DNA from: Trebonia sp963737285
Lineage (GTDB): Bacteria > Actinomycetota > Actinomycetes > Streptosporangiales > Streptosporangiaceae
Assembly (NCBI GenBank): GCA_963737285.1
Contig: CAVTRT010000003.1
Coordinates: 3,844,001 to 3,908,000, forward strand
DNA length: 64,000 nucleotides
Reading direction: 5' to 3'
Shown here: positions 25,963-34,969 of the stretch, piece after piece
Numbering within the stretch: the first letter of the stretch is position 1
How the letters are laid out: each line of letters starts with the position of its first letter
The notes under the pieces: model-generated
The model's input: the letters and a program-made list of their open reading frames with translations, nothing else
Databases searched by the model: none
Told to the model about the DNA's origin: nothing
Position numbers and translations under genes: made by a program

Positions 25963-27463
25963 ATGCGCAAGGTAAGAACCGTCGCGCTGACCGCCGGGGC
26001 AAGCGCGCTCACCGTCGCGTTCGTCACGGCAATGGCCACTGGCGCAACAGCCGCCCCAGCCGGCACAATCACGCACGATACGTCCAGCGTCCCAAAGATC
26101 GCCGTCAAGCCGGGCGTGCGCCTGGTCGACGCTAAGTCGCTGAGCTCACCCTGGACTTACCAGGAGTGCGAGTCCGAGCTCGCCATCGCCTGCTATACCC
26201 CCGACCAGATCCGTCAGGCCTATAACCTGGCGCCCCTATACGACAAGGGCATCACGGGAAAGGGGTCCACGATCTTGATCGTCGACTCCTACGGCTCGCC
26301 GACAATCGCGGCCGACCTGCATACGTTCGACCAGACGTTCGGCTACCCGGACCCGCCCTCGCTTAAGGTCATCCAGTCCGACGGCCCGGTTCCGGCCTGG
26401 GACCCGACCAACGCGACCCAGGTTAGCTGGGGATTTGAGACCTCGCTCGACGTGGAGTACGCGCACACGATCGCGCCCGGCGCCAACATCGTGCTCGACG
26501 AGGCGCCCGCCGCGGAGACCGAGGGCATCACCGGCTTCCCGCAGATCGTGCAGGCCGAGCTGAACGTGATCAACCACCCGAGGAAGTACGGGATCACCGG
26601 CAAGGTCGACGTCATCAGCCAGTCCTTCGGCGCGACCGAGGAGACCTTCACCAGCTTCAAGCAGATCGAGTCGGTACGCGGCGCCTACATCGACGCGGCC
26701 AAGCACGGCATCACCGTGCTCGCCTCCACCGGTGACACCGGCGCGACCAACTACGAGGACGACGGCGCGACCTTCTACAGCACGCCAGTAGTGGGCTGGC
26801 CGGCCACCGACCCGCTGGTCACCGCGGTCGGCGGCACCCAGATCCAGGAGAAGCTCAACTGGCCTGAACGGCTACTCGCAGGTCGTCTGGAACGACACCT
26901 ACAACAAGAACCTGCTTGAGGCCTTCACCGGCTCCGACGTCTCGAGCCCGTTCGCGACGACAGGCGGCGTCTCTGAGTACTTCAACCTGCCGTCCTACCA
27001 GTACGGCGTGGCCAAGACCGTCGCGAAGGCGACCGGCGCCAAGAGGGGCACCCCGCTCCGCCGTGCCGTCCCCGACATCTCGATGAGCGGCGCCTGCGAC
27101 GGCTCGGTTGACCTGTACCTCAGCTTCCCAGGTGCCACCGCCGGCTGGACCCTGGTGTGCGGCACCAGCGAGGCCTCGCCAGAGTTCGCGGGCATCGTGG
27201 CGCTGGCCGACCAGGTCGCGCACCACTCGCTCGGCCAGATCAACCCGCGGCTGTACGCGCTGTCGGCGGCCAACGCCCGCGGCATCGTGGACGTTACCTC
27301 AGGCAACAACACGGTGACCTTTACCCAGGGCAACCCGCCGGCGACCACCACCGTCACGGGCTACTCCGCGGGCCCAGGCTACGACCTGGCCTCCGGCGTT
27401 GGCACCGTCAACGCGCAGTACTTCGTGCCCGAGCTCGCGGGCGACGGCCACTTCGGCTGGTAG
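25963..27463 (+). pseudogene. Secreted S53 (sedolisin/kumamolisin) peptidase, frameshifted
   Basis: It starts at ATG 25963 (GGGGAG 6 bases upstream) with a signal peptide ending around ATAAPAG. The catalytic Glu/Asp pair lies in WGFETSLDVEYAHTIAPGAN and the nucleophile Ser in GTSEASPEFAGIVAL, defining a calcium-dependent serine-carboxyl peptidase. At about 26858-26866 one extra base shifts the frame. The first frame stops at 26919, but the other frame continues naturally (GLNGYSQVVWNDTYNKN ... YFVPELAGDGHFGW) to 27463. No pro-kumamolisin domain is visible; only about 60 residues separate signal and catalytic domain, with a Cys pair (CESELAIAC). Confidence 0.85.
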
Positions 27464-27488
27464 GCATCAGCTAGCCCCCGATGCGGCT

Positions 27489-27522
27489 GCCCCCGGCGGA
27501 GAACCTGGTATCCGCCGGGGGC
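27489..27522 (+). terminator. Strong terminator hairpin after the S53 gene
   Basis: A perfect 12-bp stem (GCCCCCGGCGGA / TCCGCCGGGGGC) with a 10-base loop begins 25 bp after the S53 stop codon. It is very stable and lacks a U-run. Confidence 0.8.
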
Positions 27523-28012
27523 ATGCTGCGCTACGAGCCGTCCGACAGGCCTCTCGCCAGTAAGCGACACTCGTTACGAGCTCATCAAGGACCTGCTCGT
27601 CGTCTGCTTCAGTGGCTACCCAGCCGGGAGGCGGCCGGAAACTGCTGCGCGTCCCTACACCTGCGGGCTGGCCATCGAGGTTCTCCCCGGCCCTCGCCGT
27701 GGCGCACGTAGCCCGCGGCAGCGTCCTGACCAGCGCACATGTCGCCTGGTAGGCCATAGTCACCTACCCCCCATATGGGCCATACCCGGCCAGGCTCCCT
27801 CGCGCGCAGAGGGCACGCAAACCCTTACGACGCCGGAACAGTCGTTCGAATTATGCCTTCAACCCAGCATAGCTCAAATGAGCTATTTGTAATGATTTGC
27901 CCCTCAATGGGTTGAACGTCCTGTCATCCTGCTCGATGAGCAAGAACGCCAGGCCCGGCGAGAGGCACTCGTTGCCCAGTAACCGGGCGAAGATTCGAAT
28001 AAAGGCAGGTTC
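27523..28012 (+). other. 490-bp non-coding stretch with structured leader
   Basis: No gene is recognised. From about 27835 the composition turns AT-rich. At 27858-27916 a 9-bp stem (TTCAACCCA / TGGGTTGAA) encloses a 7-bp hairpin (ATAGCTC / GAGCTAT). A second nested hairpin follows at 27953-27988 (GCCCGG / CCGGGC enclosing CGAG / CTCG). AAAGGCAGG (28001-28009) is a ribosome site for the LysM gene. The layout suggests a 5' UTR with regulatory RNA structure. Confidence 0.5.
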
Positions 28013-28092
28013 GTGAGGCTAGGGCCCGACCGAACGCTAAGGGGCGGCACAGGCGGCCCTCAGCAGTACAGAAGGCAGCGCAGCGGGCAGGG

Positions 28093-29091
28093 ATGGCAGC
28101 ACCGGTCGTCGCGGTCTCGGGTGCCATGGCGCTCGCTCCCGTGCTAATGACCGCACCGCAGGTGCACCAGGCGGCGGCCCAGACGGGCCCGCACGCGATC
28201 ACGGCTAACCTCGACGCCCTGGTCCAGCCCGCCACGTCCACCACGTCCACCACGTCCACCACGTCCACCACGTCCACCACGCGCAGCTATACGGTGCGGC
28301 ATGGCGACACGCTGTACGGGATCGCGCTGCGGTACTACGGCCACGGCAAGTACTGGCACGGGCTGTACCGGGCAAACCGATCCAAGATCAGCAACCCCGA
28401 CCTGATCTACGCAGGCCAGGTGCTGACGATTCCCCCACTCCACGAGGTCGCCACGGCGCCGGACACGTCCACGTCCACGTCAGGCACGACCCCGTCAGGC
28501 ACGACCCCGCCGGCCTCGACCCCGCCGGCCCCGACCCCGTCTAGCACGACCCCGCCGGCCTCGACCCCGCCGGCCCCCACTACGCCAGGCACGACCACGA
28601 CGTCGGGCTCATCCACGTCGGGCTCGTCCACGTCAGGCTCGTCCACGTCAGGCGGCAGCGCGGCCGTGGCGTCAGACATCGCCGACGGCAACTACCTGCT
28701 GGCGATCGGCCAGTACCTGGTGGACAACGGGTACTCCGCGGCGGCCGCCGCGGGCGTCGCATCCTGCATTGACGGCGAGTCCGGAGCCAACCCCGAGTCG
28801 GTCGGTGACGGTGGCGGCGGCCTGATCGGCTGGACGCCACTGGGCTCGGCCGCGCCGAACGCGAACATCATCACCGGCAACCCCGCAGTGGACATGATGA
28901 CGCAGCTGGCTGACGTCCTGTACTACAACTCCAACGAGATCGGCCAGTCCCAGGTCGCCGAGCTCAACAGCCAGACCGACCCGGTCGCGGCAGCCGACTT
29001 CTTCTCGCAGAACTTCGAGAGGCCCGCCGTGACGGACTCCGACGTGGTGCCGTCCGTGGCGGAGCAGGTTTACTCGGAACTAGGCGGCTGA
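28093..29091 (+). CDS. Secreted LysM protein with lysozyme-like C-terminal domain
   Basis: Domain order: signal-like helix (APVVAVSGAMALAPVLM), a Thr/Ser repeat, one LysM (SYTVRHGDTLYGIALRYYGH ... IYAGQVLTIPP, about residues 65-115) that binds peptidoglycan, a long Pro/Thr/Ser linker, and a C-terminal domain. That domain (VASCIDGESGANPESVGDGG, GLIGWTPLG) resembles the phage-tail lysozyme / soluble transglycosylase group. The true N-terminus lies upstream: in-frame codons encode a typical Arg-rich leader (KGRHRRPSAVQKAAQRAG) but no start codon before a stop at 28000. The well-placed GTG at 28013 is out of frame, suggesting a small indel near 28013-28020. Confidence 0.82.
   Translation: MAAPVVAVSGAMALAPVLMTAPQVHQAAAQTGPHAITANLDALVQPATSTTSTTSTTSTTSTTRSYTVRHGDTLYGIALRYYGHGKYWHGLYRANRSKISNPDLIYAGQVLTIPPLHEVATAPDTSTSTSGTTPSGTTPPASTPPAPTPSSTTPPASTPPAPTTPGTTTTSGSSTSGSSTSGSSTSGGSAAVASDIADGNYLLAIGQYLVDNGYSAAAAAGVASCIDGESGANPESVGDGGGGLIGWTPLGSAAPNANIITGNPAVDMMTQLADVLYYNSNEIGQSQVAELNSQTDPVAAADFFSQNFERPAVTDSDVVPSVAEQVYSELGG
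28237..28281. repeat. 9-bp in-frame repeat (TCCACCACG x5)
   Basis: Five identical 9-base units encode (Ser-Thr-Thr)n between the signal region and the LysM domain, a flexible and probably glycosylatable linker. Confidence 0.9.
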
Positions 29092-29107
29092 TAGCGGCTA
29101 GTCAGGG

Positions 29108-29134
29108 TGGCCCGGGGAATTTCACCCCGGGCCA
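29108..29134 (+). terminator. Terminator hairpin between the LysM gene and the ArsR-type gene
   Basis: A 10-bp perfect stem (TGGCCCGGGG / CCCCGGGCCA) with a 7-base loop is followed by TTGGCTTTTGG. It lies 17 bp after the LysM gene. Confidence 0.75.
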
Positions 29135-29201
29135 TTGGCTTTTGGGTAAAGACGCCCCGGCCGAGACCCGGCGGCACCTGCGGCCCGCCCTGCGCGGAGT
29201 A

Positions 29202-29528
29202 TCAGGTAACGAGTTCGGAGTCGGCGGCCACGATCGAGTCGATCAGGCCAGGGAAGCGGGTGTCGAGGTCGTCCTTGCGCAGGCACATGTAGCTTTTGGT
29301 GCCCTGGATCCGCTTGGTGACGATCCCCGCCTCGCGCAGGATGCGTAGGTGATGGGAGAAGGTGGACTTGCTCATCTCGAGGCCGGTGTCCTGCATCACC
29401 CGCGAGCACCATGACTCGCCGTTGCGGGCAATGAACTGGACCGTCGCCAGCCGGTGAGGGTCGGCCAGGGCAGCCAGCACCCGCTGGAGCTCGAAGTCCG
29501 CCGCCGCCGGCTCGGTCACGTCATCCAT
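29202..29528 (-). CDS. ArsR-family transcriptional regulator
   Basis: This protein of about 108 residues is a winged helix-turn-helix repressor. LAALADPHRLATVQFIARNG leads into the recognition helix region SKSTFSHHLRILREAGIV, then a beta-wing (RIQGTKSYMCLRKDDL). No metal-binding CxC motif is visible, so the ligand is not necessarily a metal. I chose the ATG at 29528 (MDDVTEP), since GGAGG lies just upstream. It is divergent from the MFS transporter gene with a palindromic operator between them, so it most likely represses that gene and itself. Confidence 0.88.
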   Translation of the reverse strand: MDDVTEPAAADFELQRVLAALADPHRLATVQFIARNGESWCSRVMQDTGLEMSKSTFSHHLRILREAGIVTKRIQGTKSYMCLRKDDLDTRFPGLIDSIVAADSELVT

Positions 29529-29577
29529 CACACCTCCAGCATAATCCGATTTGCAATTAGTTCGAAGCACATAGTAC

Positions 29578-29595
29578 GTTCGACACTGGTCGAAC
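29578..29595. promoter_or_regulatory. Palindromic operator of the ArsR-type regulator
   Basis: A perfect inverted repeat GTTCGAC-actg-GTCGAAC lies in the 96 bp between the divergent ArsR and MFS genes. Extra half-sites TTCGAA (29561-29566) and TCGAAC flank it. The placement suits repression of both genes. Confidence 0.65.
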
Positions 29596-29624
29596 TTCGA
29601 GAGTCATCGAACTGGAGCGTCTTC

Positions 29625-31181
29625 GTGACGGATGTTACACCCCGGATATCGCCGCCACTAGCCGAGGCGAGCCGACCCGGCCGCGGCACTCCCACCGGAT
29701 CGCACCGGCGGCCGCTGCGGCCAGGCCCGCTGGCAGGCCGCTACCTCCCGGTGGCGGCCATGGTGGTGCTGTTCCTGGTGCCTTACCTGGTGCTGTCGGC
29801 CGCGCTGCAGCCGATCACGCCGCTGATCGCGGGGACGCTGCACATGAGCCTGCAGGCCACGAGCCTGACCTTGGGCATGTCCAACGCGGCGTACGCGGTC
29901 GGCACGGTCGTGGCCGTCCAGTTCGCCCAGCACCTGCCCCAGCGGCGGATGCTCGTGGTGTACGCCACCGTGCTGGTGCTCGCCTCGGTTCTCGCCGCGG
30001 CGGCGACCGACCCGGCGATGTTCATCGTCGGGCACATGCTGCAGGGCCTGTGCACCAGCCTGCTGCTGATCGCGGCCGCGCCACCGCTGTTCCTCGGATA
30101 CCCGGCGAGCAAGCTGCGCTGGACCGCGATGATCATGAACATGTGCATCTTCGGCGCGGTCGCGGCCGGCCCGCTGCTCGGCGGCACCCAGGCCTCGTTC
30201 CACGCCTGGCGGCCGCTGTTTTGGATCGCGGCAGGCGTCGCCGTCCTCGGCCTGCTGCTATCCCTGCTGACCTTCGAAGACGCCCCGCCAGCCGACCACA
30301 GCGCCCCCCGCGACAGCCGGGCCATCGTCTTGGCCGCGGCCGGCTGCGGAGCGGCGTTCTGGGGCGCCTCCGAGCTGACGACCCATGGGTTTTTCGCCCC
30401 CATCGCCATCGGCCCGCTGCTGGCCGGGCTGGTGCTGATCATCATCCTTTGGGTCTACCAGTACCGCGGCGCTCACACGCTGCTGACCCTGCGCCCGCTG
30501 GCCAGCACCATTCCGGTGGCCGGGATCGTGGTGGCGGTCTGCGCGGCGGCCGCCTCGGTGTCGGCGGTGGCGCTGACCAGTGCGGAGCTCGCCAACCGAT
30601 ACACGCCCCTGCACCTGGGCCTGCTCTACCTTCCCGAGCTCGGCGGGGCCGTGCTCACCGCCATCGCGTTCGGCCCGGTGTTCACCACTAAGTTCATCCA
30701 CTACTACACCCTGATCGGCATGGCCTTCCTCGCCGCCGGGATCTTCGTGATCCAGGGCGCCGTCCCGCCGACCAGCGGGTCCACGCTGGTCGGCTCGGCG
30801 CTAATCGGCATCGGCGTCGGCGCCTCAGTGGTCCCGGCGCTGTTCCTCGCCGGGTTCTCGCTGCGCTCGAACAGCATCCAGCGGGTGTTCGCCATCCTCG
30901 AGCTGATGCGCGCGATCGCCGCCTTCATGATCGCCCCGATCCTGCTGCACTTCGCCTTGTCGCCGACGGGCTTCGCTACCCCCGCGATGAGCACGGCCTT
31001 GTGGGTCTGCTTCGGGCTCGCGGTCGGCGGCACCGTCGTCGGCGTCGCGCTCTATGTGCTCGGCGGGACAAAGCCGCCGGCGCCATCGGTGCCGCAGTTC
31101 CTGGGGGGCCAGGAGCCAGGGTGGGTCTCCCCGCCGCTGCTGGCAGCGATCCGCCGCAAGCGCTCCTTGCCGCAATCATGA
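29625..31181 (+). CDS. MFS (DHA2-like) drug/metabolite exporter
   Basis: This 518-residue protein starts at GTG 29625 (GGAG 8 bases upstream). About 14 hydrophobic segments span residues 45-490. It begins with the typical VPYLVLSAALQPITPLIAGT first helix, and GMSNAAYAVGTVVAVQFAQHLPQRRML fits the cytoplasmic loop 2-3 of major facilitator drug:proton antiporters. The N-terminal 40 residues are Arg/Pro-rich and soluble. It is controlled by the divergent ArsR-type gene and coupled to a UspA gene downstream, suggesting an inducible stress-export unit. The substrate is unknown. Confidence 0.85.
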   Translation: MTDVTPRISPPLAEASRPGRGTPTGSHRRPLRPGPLAGRYLPVAAMVVLFLVPYLVLSAALQPITPLIAGTLHMSLQATSLTLGMSNAAYAVGTVVAVQFAQHLPQRRMLVVYATVLVLASVLAAAATDPAMFIVGHMLQGLCTSLLLIAAAPPLFLGYPASKLRWTAMIMNMCIFGAVAAGPLLGGTQASFHAWRPLFWIAAGVAVLGLLLSLLTFEDAPPADHSAPRDSRAIVLAAAGCGAAFWGASELTTHGFFAPIAIGPLLAGLVLIIILWVYQYRGAHTLLTLRPLASTIPVAGIVVAVCAAAASVSAVALTSAELANRYTPLHLGLLYLPELGGAVLTAIAFGPVFTTKFIHYYTLIGMAFLAAGIFVIQGAVPPTSGSTLVGSALIGIGVGASVVPALFLAGFSLRSNSIQRVFAILELMRAIAAFMIAPILLHFALSPTGFATPAMSTALWVCFGLAVGGTVVGVALYVLGGTKPPAPSVPQFLGGQEPGWVSPPLLAAIRRKRSLPQS

Positions 31182-31192
31182 ACGGAGATGCC

Positions 31193-31645
31193 ATGACACC
31201 CGACCGATCCGGCCCGGTCCTGTTCGCCTACGACGGATCGGACCTGGCCGAGAACGCGATAGCGGAGGCTGGCAGGCAACTGCTGGCTGGTCGTGACGCG
31301 CTCGTGCTGACTGTCTGGGAACCCTTCAACGTCGGGTTCATCCCGGTCGCCGGGATGGAATTCAACGCGGCGGGACCCGATGAGGTAAGGACCGCGGCCG
31401 AGAAAACCGCCGCGTACGGCGCATCGCTGGCGCAGGCGGCGGGCTTCGCGGCCCGCGCCGTGGCGGCCGAGGCGGCACCGACCTGGAAGGGCATCATCGA
31501 CGCGGCTGACTCCTGCGACGCCAGCCTGATCGTCTTGGGCTCCCACGGTCGCAGCGGCCTAACGGGCCTTGTCGTGGGAAGCATCGCCGGGGCCGTCGCC
31601 GCCCACTCCCGGCGGTCGGTGCTGATCGTGCATCGCCGCCACTGA
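31193..31645 (+). CDS. Universal stress protein (UspA family)
   Basis: This protein of about 150 residues has a single Usp domain: VLFAYDGSDLAENAI at the N-terminus and the ATP-binding loop GSHGRSGLTGLVVGSIAGAV near the C-terminus (G-2x-G-9x-G-S/T type). I chose the ATG at 31193 because GGAG lies 5 bases upstream; an ATG at 31178 overlaps the MFS stop (ATGA). It is in an operon with the exporter, so it is probably induced together with it. Confidence 0.9.
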   Translation: MTPDRSGPVLFAYDGSDLAENAIAEAGRQLLAGRDALVLTVWEPFNVGFIPVAGMEFNAAGPDEVRTAAEKTAAYGASLAQAAGFAARAVAAEAAPTWKGIIDAADSCDASLIVLGSHGRSGLTGLVVGSIAGAVAAHSRRSVLIVHRRH

Positions 31646-31662
31646 GTCCCCGCAGAGGCGGT

Positions 31663-31692
31663 GTGCCGCCCGGCGACGCTGCCGGGCGGCAC
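31663..31692. terminator. Bidirectional terminator
   Basis: A perfect 12-bp stem (GTGCCGCCCGGC / GCCGGGCGGCAC) with a 6-base loop lies between the convergent UspA and S53 peptidase genes, 16 bp from the latter's stop. Confidence 0.85.
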
Positions 31693-31707
31693 CTTGGCAA
31701 CGCGCGA

Positions 31708-33720
31708 TCAGCTCACGTTGATCGCGGTGTCATCGATGACGAACGACGTCTGGAGGCTGGCGTCCTCTGAGCCGGTGAACTTCAGCGTGATGGCCTGGCC
31801 AGCGTAGGCGGACAGGCTATAGGTGTGCTGCTGGTAGCCGGTGGCGTGGTTGAGGTTGGAGAAGGTCGCCAGCGTCGCGAGCACCGTGCCGGAGCTGTTG
31901 AGCACCTGGACCTTCAGCGTGTCGTACGCGGTGGTCGTGGTGGTCTCGGCGGTGTCGATGTGCAGCCAGAAGCTGGCCTGGTAGGTGGTGCAGCTACTCG
32001 GCAGCGTCACCGTCTGGGCCACCGTGTCGGTGTGCGTTGTGCCGTAACCGTCCAGCCAGGCGTCCCAGCTTCCGGAGTGCGGCGGCTCGGCGGAGCTGTC
32101 GTTCAGCACGCCGGCGGTCATGGTCCAGGGCGCCGCGGTCCCCGTCTCGAAGCCCGGGTTGCCGAGCAGCTGGCTGGCGGTGCAGCTGCCGCCGGACCCG
32201 GAGCTGACGGTCCAGGTGAAGCTGGCCGATCCGCTGGCGCCGGTCGTGTCCTTGGCGGTGACGGTCACCGAGTAGGTCCCGGCGGTGGTCGGGGTACCGG
32301 AGATCAGGCCGCTGGAGCTGATCGACAGCCCGGCCGGCAGCCCGGTTGCCGAGTAGGTGAGCGTCTGGCCGGACGCGGAGTCGCTTGCCGAGATCTGCCG
32401 GCTGACGGCCGTGCCGGTGGTCGTGGCCTGGTTACCGGGGCTGGTGACGGTCACGGTGTTGCCGGTGCCGCCGCTACCGGACGTGAAGGCAGTGGTGCCG
32501 TCGGGGGTACCCCAGCCAGGAACCGAGGCGTAGCCGGAGCCAACCGGGTACAGGCCGGAGGGCTCGTGCGCCCAGATGTCTTGCGCGGGGTAGCTGCCGC
32601 TAGCCGGGGTGCCGGCCAGCGCGTACACCGAGGCGATGATGGGGGAGGATTCCGACGTCCCGCCCACCTGGAGCCAGCCGCCCTCGCTGTAGCTGTTGTA
32701 GATCGCCGCGCCGGTGTTCGGGTCCGCGTCGGCTGAGACGTCGTTGTCCTCACGCTTGCTGCAGCCGGTCACCGAGGTCTGCCAGGAAGGCTTGGCCTCA
32801 TAGGAGGAGCAGCCGCCGCCCGAGTCCGCCCAGGGGCTGTCGGTCCAGCCGCGGGAACTGCTTGAGGTGCTCAGCGTGGTCCCGCCCACTGCGGTGACGT
32901 ACTGCGCCTCGGCCGGGAATTCGGGGCCGGGGCTGTCGCCCGCTGAGACGGTGATCGCGACGCCAGGGTGGTTGAAGTAGGTGTTGGCGTCGGTGGTCTC
33001 ACCGGAGTACTCGCTGCCGCCCCAGCTGTTGGAGATGAACTTGGCGCCCGCTGACACGGCGGAGTTTTCCGCGGTGTACAGGTCGCTGTTGGCGGCACTG
33101 TTGGCCTCGACCAGCGTGATGTGGCAGAGGGGACAGATCGCCGAGACCATGTCGATGTCCAGGGCCTCTTCCACGTCCCAGCCGGTGGAGCCGGCCGCGG
33201 CAGGCAGCGGGGAGGTCGCGCCGTTCTGGTTGACCTTCGTGAAGCACCCGGAGCCGCAGGCAGGCAGCCCGTACTGCGACCGGTAGGTGTTCAGGTCCGC
33301 CTGCGCGGTCGGGTAGTCGTAGGCGTCCACGAGGTATACCGTCTGGCCAGACCCGTCGGCCGCGGCCGCGGCGGCGAGGCTGTACGCGGACTGCAGCTGC
33401 GACGGGCCGTACCCGGACGGGGTCGCGGCCGGGCTCGCCGCCATCGTGGAGGCCGATTTCTGAGTCACCCCGGTGTCGATGAGGACCATGCACTGCATCG
33501 TCAGCTTCTTGGTCGGTGTCGCGCACGCGTGCTTGAACTGCGCGGCGCTGGTCGCCGAGCCTTGCGTGTGCTGTGCCGGTGCCGCGACGGCGGTTGTCGC
33601 GGCGGCGGTTGTCGCGCCCGCCGCCAGCAACGCTGCTGCTGACGCGAGGATGACCGCGGCATGCCGCAGCCGCGCACCGGATCCCGATCCGCGCCTGCTC
33701 CTGTCCGATCGCAATCTCAT
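31708..33720 (-). CDS. Secreted S53 (sedolisin) peptidase with Ig-like and C-terminal beta domains
   Basis: This 670-residue protein has a basic n-region and long Ala-rich signal peptide (to about residue 47). The catalytic domain spans about 100-410, with Glu/Asp in WDVEEALDIDMVSAI and Ser in GGTSESSPIIAS. A putative Ig domain (LPAGLSISSSGLISGTPTTA) comes next. The C-terminal domain (LLGNPGFETGTAAPWTM ... FVIDDTAINVS) resembles carbohydrate-binding or adhesion beta-sandwiches. As in the other S53 gene here, the usual pro-domain is missing, replaced by a short segment with a Cys pair (CATPTKKLTMQC). It acts outside the cell. Confidence 0.9.
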   Translation of the reverse strand: MRLRSDRSRRGSGSGARLRHAAVILASAAALLAAGATTAAATTAVAAPAQHTQGSATSAAQFKHACATPTKKLTMQCMVLIDTGVTQKSASTMAASPAATPSGYGPSQLQSAYSLAAAAAADGSGQTVYLVDAYDYPTAQADLNTYRSQYGLPACGSGCFTKVNQNGATSPLPAAAGSTGWDVEEALDIDMVSAICPLCHITLVEANSAANSDLYTAENSAVSAGAKFISNSWGGSEYSGETTDANTYFNHPGVAITVSAGDSPGPEFPAEAQYVTAVGGTTLSTSSSSRGWTDSPWADSGGGCSSYEAKPSWQTSVTGCSKREDNDVSADADPNTGAAIYNSYSEGGWLQVGGTSESSPIIASVYALAGTPASGSYPAQDIWAHEPSGLYPVGSGYASVPGWGTPDGTTAFTSGSGGTGNTVTVTSPGNQATTTGTAVSRQISASDSASGQTLTYSATGLPAGLSISSSGLISGTPTTAGTYSVTVTAKDTTGASGSASFTWTVSSGSGGSCTASQLLGNPGFETGTAAPWTMTAGVLNDSSAEPPHSGSWDAWLDGYGTTHTDTVAQTVTLPSSCTTYQASFWLHIDTAETTTTTAYDTLKVQVLNSSGTVLATLATFSNLNHATGYQQHTYSLSAYAGQAITLKFTGSEDASLQTSFVIDDTAINVS

Positions 33721-33937
33721 GCCTGCCCTTTCGTGAGGACGGCAGCGCAGCCCGAGACAAGGACGAGACCGGTGTTGCCGGGTACTCTCCCGCTAGACCC
33801 GTGGCGGTGCGCTGGCTGGCAACGCCACGAATGCGGCGTCACACATAACGTCACATTCAGGAGGCTCTCCGTCAATACTCGGGAAAAATGTAACCTTGCC
33901 CTAACATGCGACATGGACGACTCCCGGCGCGGCGGGC

Positions 33938-34065
33938 GACACCAGCGGCCAGCAACCCCACCGGCCAGCACCAGCCCGGCCAGCGACACCAGCGGCCAGC
34001 AACCCCACCGGCCAGCACCAGCCCGGCCAGCGACACCAGCGGCCAGCAACCCCACCGGCCAGCGC
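33938..34065. repeat. 47-bp tandem repeat (2.7 copies)
   Basis: Units begin at 33938, 33985 and 34032 with GACACCAGCGGCCAGCAACC and are almost identical. They lie in the 510-bp gap between the divergent S53 and endonuclease V genes. Period 47 is not a multiple of 3, so it is not a coding repeat. Around it (33721-33937 and 34066-34230) I see only promoter-like AT-richer DNA near 33840-33910. Confidence 0.85.
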
Positions 34066-34230
34066 CATTCCGGCAGCAGCGATGGTCCGTTGCTGTCACG
34101 GGATCGTGTGGGCAATGGACCGCAGGTGCTGCAGTGGCGACAGCGGTGGCACACTGCGCATATCTTGCGCTCGCGCGGATGGCACCGTTGCTGTCGCGAG
34201 ATTCTTCCGGAACGCCGTCAGGGGAGGTCC

Positions 34231-34728
34231 ATGTTCGCGGCGGTGGACGTGCAGTACCTGGACTGCGGCCACGCGCGGGCCGCGCTCGTGGGGGCGGAGT
34301 CCGCGGCGTTTGCCGCGGTTGTCACCGAGAAGGTCGTCGCCATGGCGAACGTGGCGCCGTACGTTCCTGGCGAGTTCTGGCGGCGGGAACTGCCGTGCCT
34401 TCGGGCGGTGCTTGACGGGGTTCCCGGCGTGGAGCTCCTCGTCGTGGACGGGTACGTGGACCTGGATCCGTCGGGACGGCCGGGGCTGGGAGCACATGCC
34501 CACTCGGAGTTCGGGGTCCCGGTGATCGGGGTGGCGAAGACGAGGTTCGCTTCGGCAACCCACGCGGTGCCAGTGCTGCGGGGTGCTTCTGGCGCGATGC
34601 GGCCGTTGTACGTGACGGCGGCCGGACTGCCAATGGCCGAGGCCGCCTCGATGGTGCGCGAGATGGCGGGCAGTTACCGCATCCCCGACGGGCTTCGTCG
34701 CGCGGACGCTCTGGCGCGCGGGCGGTAG
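34231..34728 (+). CDS. Endonuclease V-like protein
   Basis: It starts at ATG 34231 with GGGGAGG 3 bases upstream. Family landmarks are in order: the first catalytic Asp in AAVDVQY, APYVPGEFWRRELPCLRAVL (PYxPG wedge motif), LLVVDGYVDLD with the second Asp, GLGAHAHSEFGVPVIGVAKT, and RPLYVTAAG. Endonuclease V cuts near deaminated bases such as inosine. At 165 residues it is shorter than E. coli Nfi, starting only three residues before the first catalytic Asp, so the N-terminal strand is trimmed. A degraded copy of its 5' end lies at 36573-36666. Confidence 0.82.
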   Translation: MFAAVDVQYLDCGHARAALVGAESAAFAAVVTEKVVAMANVAPYVPGEFWRRELPCLRAVLDGVPGVELLVVDGYVDLDPSGRPGLGAHAHSEFGVPVIGVAKTRFASATHAVPVLRGASGAMRPLYVTAAGLPMAEAASMVREMAGSYRIPDGLRRADALARGR

Positions 34729-34969
34729 CTACCATAAAGCACCGGCACTCCAGGCTGCGCTGAGCTCCTGCCAGCGCGCCGACGGCCGCGATCGCCGCGC
34801 ACCACGATCGGGCGCTCGCCCACGCGGGCGACGAATCCGCCCTCTAGGACGCGGGCACCGGCGGCGAGCAGCGCGCGACAGCGACCGCTACCGCACCGCG
34901 CCGGTGAACCTCCGTTACGCTCCGGCCGGGAAGGCAAGCACCACGCCATCCCGGCCGGAGCTGTCGCGC

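Noticed and set aside
31825..32736. 303-residue plus-strand frame over the S53 gene
   Set aside because: Gly/Arg/Val shadow of the peptidase coding strand.
33661..34230. N-terminal extension of endonuclease V back to 33661
   Set aside because: The extension crosses the promoter and 47-bp repeats; GGGGAGG directly before 34231 marks the start.
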